Source: an uncultured Pseudomonadales bacterium (lineage in GTDB: Bacteria; Pseudomonadota; Gammaproteobacteria; Pseudomonadales; Pseudohongiellaceae). Taken from it: DNA of 64,000 bases. The stretch spans positions 186,001-250,000 of the forward strand of contig CASIAB010000007.1 in assembly GCA_949372635.1 (NCBI GenBank), written 5' to 3'. The position numbers and the translations under genes are program-made. Below are positions 9,438 to 19,430 of this stretch, in pieces; within the stretch, counting starts at the first letter, position 1; each line of letters opens with the position of its first letter. Under the pieces are notes generated by a model. That model was not told the DNA's origin. It saw only the letters and a program-made list of their open reading frames with translations, and did no database searches.

Positions 9438-10211
9438 ATGCTAATTGTAGTATCGCCCGCCAAGTCTCTCGACTTCGAAACTAAGGCTCCCACACGGAAG
9501 TTTACTGATCCACAATATCTCGCAGAGTCCACACAGCTTGTGGATCAATTGCGGAAGCTAAGCCCGGAAGATTTCTCCGAGCTTATGAATATCAGCAGCG
9601 ACTTGGGCGAACTCAACCATATGCGGTTCGCAAACTGGCATACACCTTTCGATTTGAAGAATTCCAAGCAAGCCATTTTTGCCTTCAAGGGAGACGTTTA
9701 TATCGGTCTAGAAGCGGGAAAATTCTCAATAGCGGATCTGAACTTCGCACAAAATCATTTACGGATTTTGTCTGGGCTGTACGGCCTGCTTCGACCTCTG
9801 GATTTGATGCAGCCTTATAGGCTTGAGATGGGGTCCAAGTTCAAAAACAAGAAAGGTAAGAACCTCTACGAATTTTGGGATGGCCAGCTTACTGAAAACC
9901 TCAACGAATTATTAGAGAAAGACAAAAAACCAGTATTGGTAAATCTCGCTTCAATAGAATACTTCAGCGCAATCAAACCAAAATCGCTTAACGCTGAAAT
10001 TATTTCCCCGGTGTTCAAAGATTTCTCGAATGGGAAATACAAGATAGTGAGTTTCTTTGCAAAGAAAGCCCGCGGCTACATGACAGCCTACATTATTCAA
10101 AACAGAATTAAGAATCCTGAAAAGCTTAAGGATTTTGACGCAGAGGGCTACCGCTATAGCGAAGAGAATTCGACACCAACGCAGCCAGTCTTTCTGCGTG
10201 ACCCCCAGTAA
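9438..10211 (+). CDS. yaaA: Peroxide stress protein YaaA
   Basis: Member of the YaaA/DUF328 family. In E. coli this OxyR-regulated protein lowers free iron and limits oxidative DNA damage; it binds DNA. The 257-residue length is normal. The start MLIVVSPAKSLDF, the central LSGLYGLLRPLDLMQPYRLEMG, and KFKNKKGKNLYEFW are diagnostic. The C-terminal ARGYMTAYII and GYRYSEENS also fit. It is followed after 4 bp by a DUF938 methyltransferase gene, suggesting co-transcription. Confidence 0.95.
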   Translation: MLIVVSPAKSLDFETKAPTRKFTDPQYLAESTQLVDQLRKLSPEDFSELMNISSDLGELNHMRFANWHTPFDLKNSKQAIFAFKGDVYIGLEAGKFSIADLNFAQNHLRILSGLYGLLRPLDLMQPYRLEMGSKFKNKKGKNLYEFWDGQLTENLNELLEKDKKPVLVNLASIEYFSAIKPKSLNAEIISPVFKDFSNGKYKIVSFFAKKARGYMTAYIIQNRIKNPEKLKDFDAEGYRYSEENSTPTQPVFLRDPQ

Positions 10212-10215
10212 TTCT

Positions 10216-10815
10216 ATGAATGAACTGCCCTTTAGCCAAGCCTGCGAGAATAATAAACAGGTTATTCTGGAAATACTTGAACGGTATCTTAAAGATGGCG
10301 ACCAAGTGCTTGAGCTAGCCGGCGGCACCGGTCAGCACTGCGTTCATTTCGCGGCGAACCTGCCAAATCTTCATTGGCAGTCCTCTGATATCCCCAGCAA
10401 CCTAGATAATCTCAACCTGCGCCTTGCTCATGCTAAGCTCGCAAACCTTCCTGAGGCCATAGCCATCGATGTAAATCACCCTTGTTGGAATAGCGACAAG
10501 CCTACTGCAATTTTTAGCGCTAACAGCTTACACATTATGTCTGCCGATTCTGTTGAGAATTTCTTCAAGGGAACAGGGAAAGTTCTACAAGCCAATGGAA
10601 CACTAGTCGTATACGGCCCCTTCAAATACGCCGGTAGATTTACGTCTGAAAGCAATGAAGGCTTCGACCGCTTGTTGAAAGATAGAGATCCGGCAAGTGG
10701 TATTCGGGATTTTGAATGGGTAAGTGATTTAGCGACTAAAGCCAACTTAACCCTCATCGAAGACAATGCTATGCCGGCCAACAATCAACTTCTAGTCTGG
10801 AAGAAACCTAAGTAG
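10216..10815 (+). CDS. DUF938 SAM-dependent methyltransferase-like protein
   Basis: Predicted class I methyltransferase of the DUF938 family, related to human METTL26; the substrate is unknown. From ATG 10216 it has 199 residues: FSQACENNKQVILEIL, then the SAM-binding motif VLELAGGTGQHCVHFA (about residues 31-46), and SSDIPSNLDNL after beta 2. A longer open frame from 10135 would overlap yaaA by 77 bp and adds nothing conserved, so the ATG 4 bp after yaaA was chosen. Confidence 0.88.
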   Translation: MNELPFSQACENNKQVILEILERYLKDGDQVLELAGGTGQHCVHFAANLPNLHWQSSDIPSNLDNLNLRLAHAKLANLPEAIAIDVNHPCWNSDKPTAIFSANSLHIMSADSVENFFKGTGKVLQANGTLVVYGPFKYAGRFTSESNEGFDRLLKDRDPASGIRDFEWVSDLATKANLTLIEDNAMPANNQLLVWKKPK

Positions 10816-10865
10816 TATTTGCCAAGTATAAGTTATACTATTTTTTATAAGTACTAATCGAGAAA

Positions 10866-10948
10866 CGTGAGGGCAACAAATCTTCCAGTACCTCAGAGCC
10901 ACCTTGGCTCTGCGTCGATGACTGGTACTCTTTTGCAATAACCTCACG
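10866..10948 (+). ncRNA. Candidate structured RNA or large cruciform (nested inverted repeats)
   Basis: An 83-nt segment between genes folds into one long nested hairpin. The outer stem is CGTGAGG (10866-10872) with CCTCACG (10942-10948). Next come GCAA (10873-10876) with TTGC (10933-10936), then AGTACC (10887-10892) with GGTACT (10924-10929). The innermost is a perfect 8-bp hairpin, CAGAGCCA (10894-10901) with TGGCTCTG (10905-10912). No T-run follows, so it is not a simple terminator. It lacks the arms of a tRNA, and I do not recognise a known riboswitch. It sits in the leader of the exported-protein gene that starts at 11119. The strand is uncertain. Confidence 0.4.
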
Positions 10949-11118
10949 ACATTTCTAAACGCGATTTAATGAGGCTCTCCGTTGCCGCGGCTGGAATCCT
11001 CTTGCCAAGTGCAAGGCCTGTTTATGCCGTATTTTGCCGCTAATTCCATTATCATGATTCCGCAGAGATGAATTCGAACGTTGCCAAAACTAATGGCGCA
11101 GAAATTGGGAGAACAACC

Positions 11119-12165
11119 ATGTCAAAATTACGAAAACTTATCCTCAGCATAGTGATTGCGGGTACGTCCGTGTCCTTGCTCTCGCCCTTAAGCATGGCTC
11201 AGAATCAGGTGATACCGCAACTGGGTGGTATTTGGACCAACGCCTCCAGAACCAGCCTAACGCGCCCCCGCGGGCTTGAGACACTGGTCGTGACTGGCGA
11301 CGAAGCAGAAAAAATTGTGGCGAGCATGAGCATAGCCGGCATCTCGGCAGAAAATGTAGAAGCAGGGCCGGCTATCGATCCAGAAACTGGAGCACCACCC
11401 GTTGGCGGTCAAGATTTCGGACTGCGTGGTTATAATCTATTTTGGACCGATCCAGGCTCCACTTTGGCATTGGTAAAGGGCGAATTCAGAACCTCTTTAA
11501 TCGTAAACCCAGAGAATGGCCAAATTCCTCGATTGGAAAATCCAACATACAATTTGAATAGAACGAATTTCGGCGCACGCTATCTCACCGGGGTTGGTGA
11601 TACATCAGGGCCAGAGGCAATACCCATTGCCGAACGCTGCCTAATCGGATTCGGTAATACTGCAGGTCCCGGCATGTTAGGAACACTGTACAACAGCACT
11701 TATCAATTCGTGCAAACTGATGACTATATAGTAATTAGCGTTGAGATGGCGCATGATGCTCGCATCATACCTCTTTTCGATTCTGCAGAAAAAGCCAGAG
11801 CAAATACCCGGCCGAAAAGTCACTCACCTTGGTTTGGTGATTCTCGCGGCTGGTACGAAGGTGACGCCCTAATTGTAGAAACGATCAACATCAGCCCGTT
11901 GCAAATGTCACAGAGCTCTATTCCGATTTCGCCAGAAGGAAAATTTACTGAACGGTTTAGTCGTTATTCTGATGCCGAAATTATCTACCAATTTACCGTG
12001 GAAGACCCCAATCTTTACAGTCAGGCATGGACTGCGGAACTGAGTTATCACGAAACCGAGGGTCCTCTTTACGAATATGCTTGTCATGAGGGCAACTACG
12101 CAATGCCCGGTATCTTGGCCGGCGCTAGGCGCCAGGAAGCGGAAGGGGCAATGAAGCAACAATAA
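11119..12165 (+). CDS. Exported protein of unknown function
   Basis: From ATG 11119 (GGGAGA about 7 bases upstream) the protein is 348 residues and starts with a clear signal peptide: MSKLRKLI, a hydrophobic core, and a likely cleavage after SMA before QNQ. The mature part is periplasmic or secreted and includes GIWTNASRTSLTRP, GFGNTAGPGMLGTLYN, and HSPWFGDSRGWYEGDALIVET. I have seen this type of repeated WxGDSxGxWEGDTLVV-like block in uncharacterised exported proteins, but I know no function. An upstream in-frame ATG at 11068 would put 17 residues before the signal and is unlikely. It is followed by a strong bidirectional terminator. Confidence 0.78.
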   Translation: MSKLRKLILSIVIAGTSVSLLSPLSMAQNQVIPQLGGIWTNASRTSLTRPRGLETLVVTGDEAEKIVASMSIAGISAENVEAGPAIDPETGAPPVGGQDFGLRGYNLFWTDPGSTLALVKGEFRTSLIVNPENGQIPRLENPTYNLNRTNFGARYLTGVGDTSGPEAIPIAERCLIGFGNTAGPGMLGTLYNSTYQFVQTDDYIVISVEMAHDARIIPLFDSAEKARANTRPKSHSPWFGDSRGWYEGDALIVETINISPLQMSQSSIPISPEGKFTERFSRYSDAEIIYQFTVEDPNLYSQAWTAELSYHETEGPLYEYACHEGNYAMPGILAGARRQEAEGAMKQQ

Positions 12166-12186
12166 GTTCACGCCATCCAAAAATCG

Positions 12187-12223
12187 AAAAGGCTTCTTAC
12201 CCATTCTGAGTAAGAAGCCTTTT
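12187..12223. terminator. Bidirectional Rho-independent terminator
   Basis: A perfect 14-bp stem, AAAAGGCTTCTTAC (12187-12200) with GTAAGAAGCCTTTT (12210-12223), a 9-base loop, and T-runs on both strands. It lies between the convergent exported-protein gene and the GNAT gene, whose stop codon touches the right arm. Confidence 0.92.
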
Positions 12224-12771
12224 TATTTACCTGAAATTAATATTGTATCGGCTTTTCGAATTTCATAAATAATATGAGGGTAGCTGATTCCGCTTAGAAC
12301 TCTATCAATCATCTGATCTCGCTTCACTCCGCCAATCTTCTCCATAGCACGCATAGAGACAATATTCTTATCACCCACCCAAAATACAACCGTGTCTACG
12401 AATTTAAAAGCATGGTCCAACATGAGTTTCTTGATCTCGGCATTGTAGTTACCCCCCCAGAAATCATAATCTAGAAACGTCCACCCTATTTCAACCTCGC
12501 CTAACTCTTCATCAAGACCATTGAAGCGGCTTGATCCTATTATTCTATTGGTCTCACTGTCAACAAAAGTGAAAGCGCTACCGCTAGCGATCGCGCCATC
12601 GAAGAAAGCACGAAACACCGGCTCTTTATAGCGTTCAGTCACGGGGTGAAATTCCCAAACTTTTGGGTTTGCTGCCGCCGAAAACATGCCCTCCCAATCA
12701 CATTCTTCGATCGGGCGAACAATTACCAGGGAGCCTTCTAAGACTGGCGTGAGATCGAATGTATCCGTCAT
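12223..12771 (-). CDS. GNAT family acetyltransferase, RimJ/RimL type
   Basis: Predicted acetyl-CoA-dependent N-acetyltransferase of 182 residues. The layout is that of RimJ/RimL-like GNATs: an N-terminal LEGSLVIVRPIEECDWEGMF, the strand IIGSSRFNGLDEELGEVEIGWTF, then DYDFWGGNYNAEIKKLMLDHAF, and VVFWVGDKNIVSMRAMEKIGG for the C-terminal helix. The substrate cannot be told; ribosomal protein, antibiotic or metabolite are all possible. It is 87 bp downstream of the FemAB-like gene on the same strand. Confidence 0.85.
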   Translation of the reverse strand: MTDTFDLTPVLEGSLVIVRPIEECDWEGMFSAAANPKVWEFHPVTERYKEPVFRAFFDGAIASGSAFTFVDSETNRIIGSSRFNGLDEELGEVEIGWTFLDYDFWGGNYNAEIKKLMLDHAFKFVDTVVFWVGDKNIVSMRAMEKIGGVKRDQMIDRVLSGISYPHIIYEIRKADTILISGK

Positions 12772-12858
12772 ATGAGGTTACTTCTTGTTTTTGTGTTAGA
12801 GCATTAAATTTCGTTTGATCCGCATCTAGATTGACGACTTGAATTAGTTAGTCGTTGG

Positions 12859-14022
12859 TTAAGGGTCTTTTTTGAATGGTAGGAGCGCACCTGCTTCTGT
12901 CTGGTATTTTTCGATGTGAAGTCGCTCTTCATCAAGAAATTTATTTATTGCTTGAGCAAATCCTTCATTAGCAATCCAATGATTTGAATAGGTCGTTATT
13001 GGCTCGAAGCCTCTTTGAATCTTATGCTCCCCTTGAGCGCCTGAATCGAAACTTTGCAAGTTGTGCTCAATGCAGTATTCCTGGCCTTGGTAGTAGCACG
13101 TTTCGAAATGTAGAAATTCATAGTCTTGTGCACTACCCCAGTACCTTCCAAAAACCTTCTTATTGTTTCTGAAGAAGAGAGCTGCAGCGATCATCTTATC
13201 TCCATCTAGCGCAACTATCATGAATAATTGTTCTGGCATTAGCCGTGCTAGCTCGGCAAAGAAATCTTGACTCAGATATCCCTGCATACCCCGCATCATG
13301 TATGTGCTTTGATAGAATTGATAGAACGTATTCCAAGACTTGGGGGAAATATCATCTCCGTTGAGCGTTTCAAATCTCGTGCCCCTCTCTGCAACCTTCT
13401 GCCGCTCTCTTCTTATGTTTTTCCTTTTACGCGAATTAAGCGTCGCTAAAAAGTCATCGAAGCTTGAGTAGTCACGATTGAACCAGTGAAACTGGCAGGC
13501 AGTTCTCACTGGAATCCCAAGTGCCTCAAACAGCTTGTTTTCCTCCTCTGTTGGAAAAAGAATATGCCAAGAAGACGCTTTTATAGATTCCAGCTTACTC
13601 TTCAGCTCATCGAAAACCAATTTGGCGATGTCATCTCTTCTCACTGAGTTATCTGTAAATAGCCGTGCACCATGGCTAGGAGTGAACGGTACTGCGCTGA
13701 CAAACTTCGGGTAATAGTTAAGACCATAGTTCTGATAAGCGCTCGCCCAAGCCCAGTCGAAAACGTATTCGCCGTAAGAGTTAGTTTTTTGATAGAGCGG
13801 CATAACAGCGACTAACTGACGCGATTCGGCACCCGCACGGCCACTGTAGACAGCCACATGATGTGGTTGCCAACCGGTCGTCTGGGTAGTACAGCCAGTC
13901 TTCTCTAGAGCCCATAGAAATTCATAGCGAGTAAATGGGTTCTCTATTCCAACCAGACTATTCCAGTCCTCTGCACCAATTGTAGCGATTGAATCCACAA
14001 ATTTTAGATCGAGCACTTGCAT
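12859..14022 (-). CDS. FemAB-like acyltransferase family protein (DUF482)
   Basis: A 387-residue soluble protein of the FemAB-like family PF04339, often labelled peptidoglycan biosynthesis/recognition although the role is not proven. Typical parts are the opening FVDSIATIGAEDWNSL, the conserved NSRKRKNIRRERQKV (about residues 193-207), the GNAT-like RYWGSAQDYEFLHFETCYYQG and FDSGAQGEHKIQRGFEP near the C-terminus. An aminoacyl- or acyl-transfer function is an inference from the fold. It is divergent from hexR across 170 bp. Confidence 0.85.
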   Translation of the reverse strand: MQVLDLKFVDSIATIGAEDWNSLVGIENPFTRYEFLWALEKTGCTTQTTGWQPHHVAVYSGRAGAESRQLVAVMPLYQKTNSYGEYVFDWAWASAYQNYGLNYYPKFVSAVPFTPSHGARLFTDNSVRRDDIAKLVFDELKSKLESIKASSWHILFPTEEENKLFEALGIPVRTACQFHWFNRDYSSFDDFLATLNSRKRKNIRRERQKVAERGTRFETLNGDDISPKSWNTFYQFYQSTYMMRGMQGYLSQDFFAELARLMPEQLFMIVALDGDKMIAAALFFRNNKKVFGRYWGSAQDYEFLHFETCYYQGQEYCIEHNLQSFDSGAQGEHKIQRGFEPITTYSNHWIANEGFAQAINKFLDEERLHIEKYQTEAGALLPFKKDP

Positions 14023-14192
14023 AGGCTACATGTTACCTCGAAACGTCGTAGTACGGAGATTTGAGAGTAATTTAGTGTTTGATCGGAGTGAGTTTTCACG
14101 ATACTAATAGCTGCGGTAACCTGACAAATTGAGTAGCATGTAAAGCCTAACTCAAGACTGATGGCAGTGTTAGAAAACTAGGCGGTCAAAAA

Positions 14193-15050
14193 GTGCATTC
14201 ACCCAATCTTATACGACGAATAGCTGACAGCAGTTCTGTAATGCGCAAGTCCGAAGCTAAAGTAGCAAGCTACGTACTGCAGCATGCCAATGACGTTATC
14301 AAGATGCGCATCGTCGATCTCGCGGCCAATTCCGATGTCAGCGAGCCCACCGTGATTCGCTTCTGCCGGGCTATTGGCTTCGATGGCTTCCTCTCCTTCA
14401 AGCTACAGCTTGCCCAGCAGCTAGGTTTAGGCGGTGTCTATACCCAATTCGCGGTAGATGATAAGGACACAGTCGAAGACCTACGCAATAAGGTTTTCGA
14501 TACAACGGTGGGCTCTCTTTTGACGGTTAGGGATCAGCTAGACCCTGAAGTGTTGAAAACAGCGATCAATACCATTAACAACGCCAATCGCGTTGAATTC
14601 TACGGCTTCGGCGCTTCTGGCTCTGTCGCAGCCGACGCGCAACACAAATTCTTCCGCTTGCAGCTATCATCTGCAGCTTATACAGACCCGCACATTCAGC
14701 AGATGTCAGCGATTTCACTAGGCGCTGACGATGTTGTGGTGGCTATATCTCAATCGGGGCAAACCCGCGCCCTGCTGGAGAGTGTGAGCCTGGCCCGACA
14801 AGCAGGTGCTACGGTTATTGGTGTAGCGCCCCAGAACACTCCGCTGAGTGAACAATGCAGTCTACCTATTTATGTGAATATGAAAGAGGAACACCAGGCG
14901 TTCGCGCCAGTATCTTCGCGCATCGCACATCTGGTGGTAATCGATGTACTAGCAACTGGTGTCGCTAGGCATCGCAAACCCTTGTTGAAGGACCATCTAA
15001 AGAAATTGCAGAAGAGCCAGCGGGCTCTTCGTGATATCGATTCTAATTAG
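14193..15050 (+). CDS. hexR: HexR-type transcriptional regulator (RpiR/MurR family)
   Basis: Sugar-phosphate-sensing regulator of central carbon metabolism. The 285-residue protein has an N-terminal helix-turn-helix (about 1-77, with the motif SDVSEPTVIRFCRAIGFDGF) and a C-terminal SIS sugar-phosphate domain (about 120-255, with FYGFGASGSVAADAQHKF and VVAISQSGQTRALLES). The sequence is closest to HexR, which binds KDPG and controls zwf, edd and gap. The start is GTG at 14193 with AGGCGG upstream. No sugar catabolism genes are adjacent, so it must act elsewhere. It is convergent with glmU. Confidence 0.88.
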   Translation: MHSPNLIRRIADSSSVMRKSEAKVASYVLQHANDVIKMRIVDLAANSDVSEPTVIRFCRAIGFDGFLSFKLQLAQQLGLGGVYTQFAVDDKDTVEDLRNKVFDTTVGSLLTVRDQLDPEVLKTAINTINNANRVEFYGFGASGSVAADAQHKFFRLQLSSAAYTDPHIQQMSAISLGADDVVVAISQSGQTRALLESVSLARQAGATVIGVAPQNTPLSEQCSLPIYVNMKEEHQAFAPVSSRIAHLVVIDVLATGVARHRKPLLKDHLKKLQKSQRALRDIDSN

Positions 15051-15057
15051 AATTGGG

Positions 15058-16440
15058 CTAGTTCAATTTTTTAGTTGGTCGCTTCCAGCCTATAATATTT
15101 CTTTGTTTCCCTCTTGCCACCGCTAGACTGTTAGCAGGCACGTCATTGTTTATCGAAGAACCAGCCGCAACAAATGTATTGTCGGCGAGAGTAACTGGCG
15201 CAACTAAAACGCTATTCGATCCCACGAAGACATTATCGCCAATGATCGTCTTGTGTTTATTAAGTCCATCGTAGTTACAAAAAATTGTGCCTGCCCCAAT
15301 GTTTACATTCTCACCAATCACGGCGTCACCGATGTAGGCTAGATGGCCGGCCTTCGAGCCTTTGCCAATAACTGCATTTTTAGTTTCGACAAAGTTTCCA
15401 ATCTTGATGTTCTCTTTCAAAATAGTACCAGGTCTAATTCTAGCGTAAGGGCCAACAGTTGTGTCCTCTCCAATCTCTGCACCATCTATGTTCGTACCCT
15501 GAAGTATATTAACATTGTCGGCTATTTTACTGTCTCTAATGACAACGTTAGGACCGACCTTAACGCCATTGCCCAAAATCACGTGACCCTCAAATATAGC
15601 GTTTATATCAATCTCTACATCGCTACCCGTTTTGATTTCACCGCGAATGTCGATGCGTAATGGGTCGCGCAATAGAACTCCAGCTTTTAGAAGTTGTTCG
15701 GCTTTGTTCATTTGGAATTTTCTCTCTAGGCCGGCTAATTGTGCCTTGTCGTTTACACCTTGTACTTCATTATCATCATCAATAACCATCGAACAGATGG
15801 AGCAGTCACCGTCAGCTGCCGCCATCGCAACTACATCGGTCAGATAGTACTCTCCCTGTGCATTATCATTTCCCAGCCTGCTCAGCCACGTATTTAGCTT
15901 ATTCGCTGGAATGATCATGATGCCAGTATTGATCTCCTTTATTTTTTTCTGATCGTCGTTGGCATCCTTTTCCTCGGCGATTGCTATTACTTCATTCAAG
16001 CCACTTCGGATAATTCGCCCAAGACCTTTCGGGTTTTCAGTGACAAGGGTGAGTAGGCAAAGTGTATTTTCGTTCGCTTGCTGGACTAATTTGCTTAGGG
16101 TCGAAAAACTGGTAAGTGGTACATCGCCATACAAAACCAAAACGAGCTTTTGAGGCTTTTCTATATCGATAATCGGCATAGCCTGCATAACAGCATGGCC
16201 AGTGCCGAGCTGCTCTTCTTGCAGAGCCCACTGCAGCTCAGTGTCATGGCTGAATTCGGTTTTGATCTGCTCCGCTCCATATCCAACAACAATATGGATC
16301 CTCTCGGGCTTTAACTTCTGAGCAGTATTGAGAACGTGACTAAGCATCGAACTGCCGCCTATCTGATGTAATACTTTAGGAATCTTTGAATTCATTCTTG
16401 TACCGCGACCCGCTGCAAGAATGACGATATCTAAATTCAT
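15058..16440 (-). CDS. glmU: Bifunctional N-acetylglucosamine-1-phosphate uridyltransferase / glucosamine-1-phosphate acetyltransferase
   Basis: Makes UDP-GlcNAc for peptidoglycan and LPS. The 460-residue protein has an N-terminal nucleotidyltransferase domain (LAAGRGTRMNSKIPK close to the start) and a C-terminal left-handed beta-helix of hexapeptide repeats (about 250-440), where acetyl transfer takes place. ATG at 16440 (MNLDIVILAAG) was chosen; a TTG at 16464 and an ATG at 16455 in the same frame are possible but match no family N-terminus. It lies after atpC, as in Pseudomonas, but a terminator separates them. Confidence 0.95.
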   Translation of the reverse strand: MNLDIVILAAGRGTRMNSKIPKVLHQIGGSSMLSHVLNTAQKLKPERIHIVVGYGAEQIKTEFSHDTELQWALQEEQLGTGHAVMQAMPIIDIEKPQKLVLVLYGDVPLTSFSTLSKLVQQANENTLCLLTLVTENPKGLGRIIRSGLNEVIAIAEEKDANDDQKKIKEINTGIMIIPANKLNTWLSRLGNDNAQGEYYLTDVVAMAAADGDCSICSMVIDDDNEVQGVNDKAQLAGLERKFQMNKAEQLLKAGVLLRDPLRIDIRGEIKTGSDVEIDINAIFEGHVILGNGVKVGPNVVIRDSKIADNVNILQGTNIDGAEIGEDTTVGPYARIRPGTILKENIKIGNFVETKNAVIGKGSKAGHLAYIGDAVIGENVNIGAGTIFCNYDGLNKHKTIIGDNVFVGSNSVLVAPVTLADNTFVAAGSSINNDVPANSLAVARGKQRNIIGWKRPTKKLN

Positions 16441-16537
16441 ATTTAATCCGTTCATAGGAGTCAAATTCGATGAATGCTTGTTTGGATTAGGATCTAATCG
16501 ATCGAGATAATGAGTCTAGGCCAAAAGAATAACAAAA

Positions 16538-16563
16538 AAAAAGGTAGCTCATGCCACCTTTTT
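16538..16563 (-). terminator. Rho-independent terminator after the atp operon
   Basis: On the minus strand a stem AAAAAGGT-GC pairs across a 4-base loop with GC-ACCTTTTT, with one mismatch, and is followed by a run of T. It lies between the atpC stop and the glmU start and so should end the ATP synthase transcript. Confidence 0.8.
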
Positions 16564-16593
16564 AGGTTTTCGTCATACCAATTTGGCTGACTG

Positions 16594-17007
16594 CTACCCC
16601 TTAATCTTCCGGAGAGCACGCAGCTGGGCCGCTGCCTCGGCCAACTGAGCAGCGGCAATCGAGTAATCAAACTCCGCACCCTGATTCGCTATAGCCTTTT
16701 CGGCATCTTCCACTGCTTGCTGCGCCGCCGCCTCATCTAAATCGTCAGCTCTAAGCGCAGTATCACTCAGCAGAGTAACCGCACCTGGCTGAACTTCCAA
16801 AAACCCACCAGACACATAGAAAACTTCTTCTTCCCCGTTTTGGAGTGTTAATTTAACCGGCCCTGGGATTAATGCGGTCAACAAGGGCGCGTGCCCAGGA
16901 GCAATACCAAGATCTCCAAGAGACCCTGCTGCTACAATCATCTCAACAAGGCCCGAGAAAACACTCTTCTCGGCGCTTACGATGTCGCAGTGCATTGTCA
17001 TAGCCAT
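16594..17007 (-). CDS. atpC: F1F0-ATP synthase epsilon subunit
   Basis: Central-stalk subunit of F1 that regulates ATP hydrolysis. The 137-residue protein begins [19 protein letters not shown], close to the E. coli start, has a beta-sandwich (1-85) with [14 protein letters not shown] and a C-terminal helical hairpin rich in Ala. It is the last gene of the atp operon, 41 bp after atpD. Confidence 0.96.
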   Translation of the reverse strand: MAMTMHCDIVSAEKSVFSGLVEMIVAAGSLGDLGIAPGHAPLLTALIPGPVKLTLQNGEEEVFYVSGGFLEVQPGAVTLLSDTALRADDLDEAAAQQAVEDAEKAIANQGAEFDYSIAAAQLAEAAAQLRALRKIKG

Positions 17008-17048
17008 ATCTAATTACTCGTTCTTGTCTTTAGAGACAAAGGGGCAGA

Positions 17049-18461
<1,413 letters not shown>

Positions 18462-18535
18462 TTAATTTTTTATCTAAACTTCTTGTTAATGGCACTAGCT
18501 GAATATGGAAGACCAGTGCCGCTAATTTCTGTTAA

Positions 18536-19396
18536 CTATACTGCCGCAGCCCCGCCAGCTATCTCAGATAGCTCTTGAGTAATTGCTGCTTGTCGAGCTT
18601 TGTTATAAACCAACTCTAGGTCTTCAATAATATCGCCAGCGTTATCAGTTGCGCTCTTCATTGCAACCATTCTTGCGGCTTGCTCACAAGCATTATTCTC
18701 AACTACCGCCTGAAAAACTTGTGATTCGATATATCTCAGTAACAAACCATCTAGCAACTCTCTCGCATCGGGCTCATACAAATAATCCCAATGATGTTGC
18801 ATCTCTTCATCTTCGGAAGGAAGCAATGGCAGCAACTGATCGATAGTCGGCTGCTGCGTCATGGTGTTAATGAAGTTATTACTAACAACCATCAACTGAT
18901 CAATATCATTATTGTCGAATTTTTCCAGCATAACCCGGACGGAACCAATCACATCGGCTACCTCCGGCGCATCACCGATGCTATCAACCGCAGCAACCAC
19001 ATTGCCGCCGTAGTTGTTAAAAAAGCGTGCAGCCTTCTTACCAATCACACAAAAGTCAATCTCAACATTGTCGTCATTAAACTCTTTCATCGAAGCAACT
19101 GCTGCTTTAAATACATTGATATTTAAGCCGCCGCAAAGACCGCGGTCTGAAGAAACAATTATATAACCAACACGCTTTACGTCTCTGGTCTCGAAATAAG
19201 CGTGCTTGTATTCCGGTGTTGCGTTGGCGATGTGGCCGATTACCGAACGGATACGATGCGCATAGGGCTTACCAAGTGTCATGCGCTCCTGAGCTTTACG
19301 CATTTTACTTGCCGCCACCATTTCCATCGCGCCGGTGAGACTCTGAGTACTTTTAATACTCGAAATCTTGGTGCGTATTTCTTTTCCGCCAGCCAT
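18536..19396 (-). CDS. atpG: F1F0-ATP synthase gamma subunit
   Basis: Rotating central shaft of F1, 286 residues. The N-terminal coiled-coil arm ([18 protein letters not shown] then [13 protein letters not shown]) and the C-terminal arm ([15 protein letters not shown] then [16 protein letters not shown]) both match the family. The DRGLCGGLN motif in the Rossmann part is conserved. It is 34 bp downstream of atpA. Confidence 0.97.
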   Translation of the reverse strand: MAGGKEIRTKISSIKSTQSLTGAMEMVAASKMRKAQERMTLGKPYAHRIRSVIGHIANATPEYKHAYFETRDVKRVGYIIVSSDRGLCGGLNINVFKAAVASMKEFNDDNVEIDFCVIGKKAARFFNNYGGNVVAAVDSIGDAPEVADVIGSVRVMLEKFDNNDIDQLMVVSNNFINTMTQQPTIDQLLPLLPSEDEEMQHHWDYLYEPDARELLDGLLLRYIESQVFQAVVENNACEQAARMVAMKSATDNAGDIIEDLELVYNKARQAAITQELSEIAGGAAAV

Positions 19397-19430
19397 TCCT
19401 TAAAGCCTCTGAATTATTTTGCCTTCCCGA

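Noticed and set aside
10866-10948. Interpretation of the 83-nt fold as a tRNA
   Set aside because: The 7-bp outer stem resembles an acceptor stem, but there is no D-arm, anticodon arm or T-arm and no TTC sequence at the T-loop position.
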